From positions 1 through 21,154 of the IMG/VR virus record IMGVR_UViG_3300046007_004036: a DNA stretch of 21,154 bases, one strand, 5' to 3'. Numbering within the stretch: the stretch's first letter is position 1; each line of letters starts with the position of its first letter. The notes under the pieces are model-generated. The model made no database searches, had not been told where the DNA came from, and worked only from the letters and a program-made list of their open reading frames with translations. Position numbers and translations under genes: made by a program. Positions 20,402 through 21,154 of this stretch are shown here, in pieces. The stretch comes from a virus.

Positions 20402-20593
20402 ATGCCACGAGAGTGGAATACTCCAAAACGTGAGCCTTGGAACGCACCGATACACAATATTCTAAAAGCAATTGATAATCACACTCAAGAGTACTTCAAG
20501 AGTGGTGATTTGTGGCATCTAGAAAAAGCAGATATATTAAGACAATATCTTCACGAACTTAAGACTTGGATTCATAAGCAGGAAGGAAGATGA
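20402..20593 (+). CDS. Small hypothetical protein (63 aa)
   Basis: Begins MPREWNTPKREPWNAPIHNI and continues with amphipathic helices (LKAIDNHTQEYFKSGD, LWHLEKADILRQYLHELKTW) and a basic end. GAGG lies 4 bases before the ATG. The stop overlaps the next ATG (ATGA). It looks like a compact helical hairpin. No family recognised. Confidence 0.7.
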   Translation: MPREWNTPKREPWNAPIHNILKAIDNHTQEYFKSGDLWHLEKADILRQYLHELKTWIHKQEGR

Positions 20594-20832
20594 AAAATAT
20601 CAGTTCATTCACCGCAATTAGATTAATCATTCTTGGATGGTCTGCTACCTTATTGACTCTTAATTATATGGATTACTTAAAAAAAATGGATGCTACTTTC
20701 ATAGCATCCGTCTTTACTTCTGCTTTGGCAACTTTTGGTGTTGATGCTGCAAATAAGAAATCAAAGTCCAGCCTTGATAAACCTGTAGATTGTGATACCT
20801 GCGGATCCAAGAGTAGCAAAGACAGCACCTAA
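20590..20832 (+). CDS. Small membrane protein with cysteine-containing tail (80 aa)
   Basis: Residues about 8-27 (TAIRLIILGWSATLLTLNYM) and 34-53 (ATFIASVFTSALATFGVDAA) are two hydrophobic segments, followed by a charged tail with CDTC. Topology could be two spans. A holin-like role is conceivable from size and shape but nothing proves it. AGGAAGG precedes the ATG, which overlaps the upstream stop. The last 72 bases overlap the C-terminal end of the opposing gene, and the middle carries that gene's terminator in antisense. Confidence 0.65.
   Translation: MKNISSFTAIRLIILGWSATLLTLNYMDYLKKMDATFIASVFTSALATFGVDAANKKSKSSLDKPVDCDTCGSKSSKDST
20679..20709 (-). terminator. Intrinsic terminator of the rightmost minus-strand gene, embedded in the 80-aa gene
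   Basis: On the minus strand GGATGCTA and TAGCATCC form a perfect 8-bp stem with a 6-base loop, then one A and eight T. It lies 52 bp beyond the stop at 20761. No comparable T run follows on the plus strand. Confidence 0.85.
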
Positions 20833-21154
20833 ACTACTGAAAAATTTAGATACTTGTTCTTCTAAAGATTCTTTCTCTACATGAAATAAATCTTTATTAT
20901 CATAAATCCATTTCCACATAGGTATTCTCATATCCTCTGGAACTAAAGGATCAATCCAAGAACTTACTTCATTATCTCTATCATCCACAAGAAAACCATT
21001 TTTATTATAAGTTCTAACTCTTTGTATATTATATTCTCCAGTATAATCTACTTTCTTATCAGCAATCTCATCAGTAACCCAGAAATCTACATCTGCTTGA
21101 ACTCTTTCCCAATGTGTTCTCATAAAGGTGATGTCTAACTCAATCCCTTTCTTC
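20761..21154 (-). CDS. Unknown protein, C-terminal part (cut by window edge)
   Basis: The frame is open from the right edge to a TGA at 20761, about 130 residues. An internal ATG at 21123 exists, but the upstream codons (KKGIELDITF) read as protein, so the gene probably continues beyond the window. The visible part has VQADVDFWVTDEIADKK, VRTYNKNGFLVDDRDNEVSS, DPLVPEDMRIPMWKWIYDN and a hydrophobic C-terminal helix (FFSSLGAVFATLGSAGITIY) with a short basic end, which could be a membrane anchor. No family recognised. It overlaps the opposing 80-aa gene by 72 bases, and an intrinsic terminator lies beyond its stop. Confidence 0.65.
   Translation of the reverse strand, partial: KKGIELDITFMRTHWERVQADVDFWVTDEIADKKVDYTGEYNIQRVRTYNKNGFLVDDRDNEVSSWIDPLVPEDMRIPMWKWIYDNKDLFHVEKESLEEQVSKFFSSLGAVFATLGSAGITIYRFIKAGL

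Noticed and set aside
1-21154. tRNA genes, CRISPR arrays, insertion sequences and long direct repeats
   Set aside because: No cloverleaf with a T-loop motif, no regularly spaced repeats and no transposase seen on reading both strands by eye.

Overview
This window is a piece of a T4-like cyanomyovirus, a contractile-tailed phage of marine Synechococcus or Prochlorococcus. Two kinds of genes show this. One is T4 core genes (gp26, gp4, gp48, gp53, gp32, gp59, gp33). The other is host-derived or auxiliary genes typical of cyanophages: psbA, psbD, speD, phoH, thyX, a glutaredoxin, and members of what look like the cyanobacterial families DUF1825 and DUF4278. I see no tRNA, rRNA, CRISPR array or insertion sequence, and psbA has no intron.

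Layout. (1) Positions 1-6250, minus strand, hold a tail and baseplate-hub operon: a tail-tube-like gp54 candidate, gp26, a 54-residue gp51-position ORF, a 726-aa protein with an M23-like domain, a 591-aa protein with a lytic-transglycosylase-like domain, and the start of a gp27-like hub protein. (2) Positions 6252-9366, plus strand, hold gp4, an unknown gene, gp48 and gp53 behind an exact T4 late promoter. (3) Positions 9367-14241, minus strand, are the replication, recombination and nucleotide block: gp32, a DUF1825-like gene, gp59, gp33, a PD-(D/E)XK nuclease, phoH, an 82-aa unknown, thyX and a 56-aa acidic unknown. (4) Positions 14273-17522, minus strand, are a run of tightly packed small genes. 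They include speD, a glutaredoxin and three tiny ORFs behind what looks like a glutamine (Downstream-peptide/glnA type) riboswitch. (5) Positions 17530-20061 hold psbD and psbA on the minus strand, with an endonuclease VII-like HNH gene between them on the opposite strand. (6) Positions 20264-21154 hold three small plus-strand genes running head-on into a minus-strand gene cut by the window edge.

Four observations stand out. First, gp26 ends in a canonical -1 slippery heptamer. It has an upstream Shine-Dalgarno-like sequence and a downstream hairpin, and the -1 frame leads exactly into the next small ORF. This is the lambda G/GT tail-chaperone design in a T4-like phage. The next two genes carry M23-like and transglycosylase-like domains, both often found in tape-measure proteins, and share a short motif, so they may be a split tape measure. 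Second, the riboswitch candidate has a visible switch: the sequence that closes its outer stem can instead form a hairpin over the ribosome-binding site of the DUF4278 gene. Third, at all three convergent gene junctions the leftward gene's intrinsic terminator lies inside the coding sequence of the opposing gene. Fourth, psbA has a near-consensus sigma-70 promoter whose -10 box overlaps a T4-type late promoter, followed by a leader of about 160 nt with four possible hairpins and no Shine-Dalgarno sequence near the start codon.

All gene names come from reading the translated sequence and recalling family motifs. No database search was run. The gp54-like, gp27-like, gp51-like, DUF1825, DUF4278 and DUF6433 names are less secure than the others.
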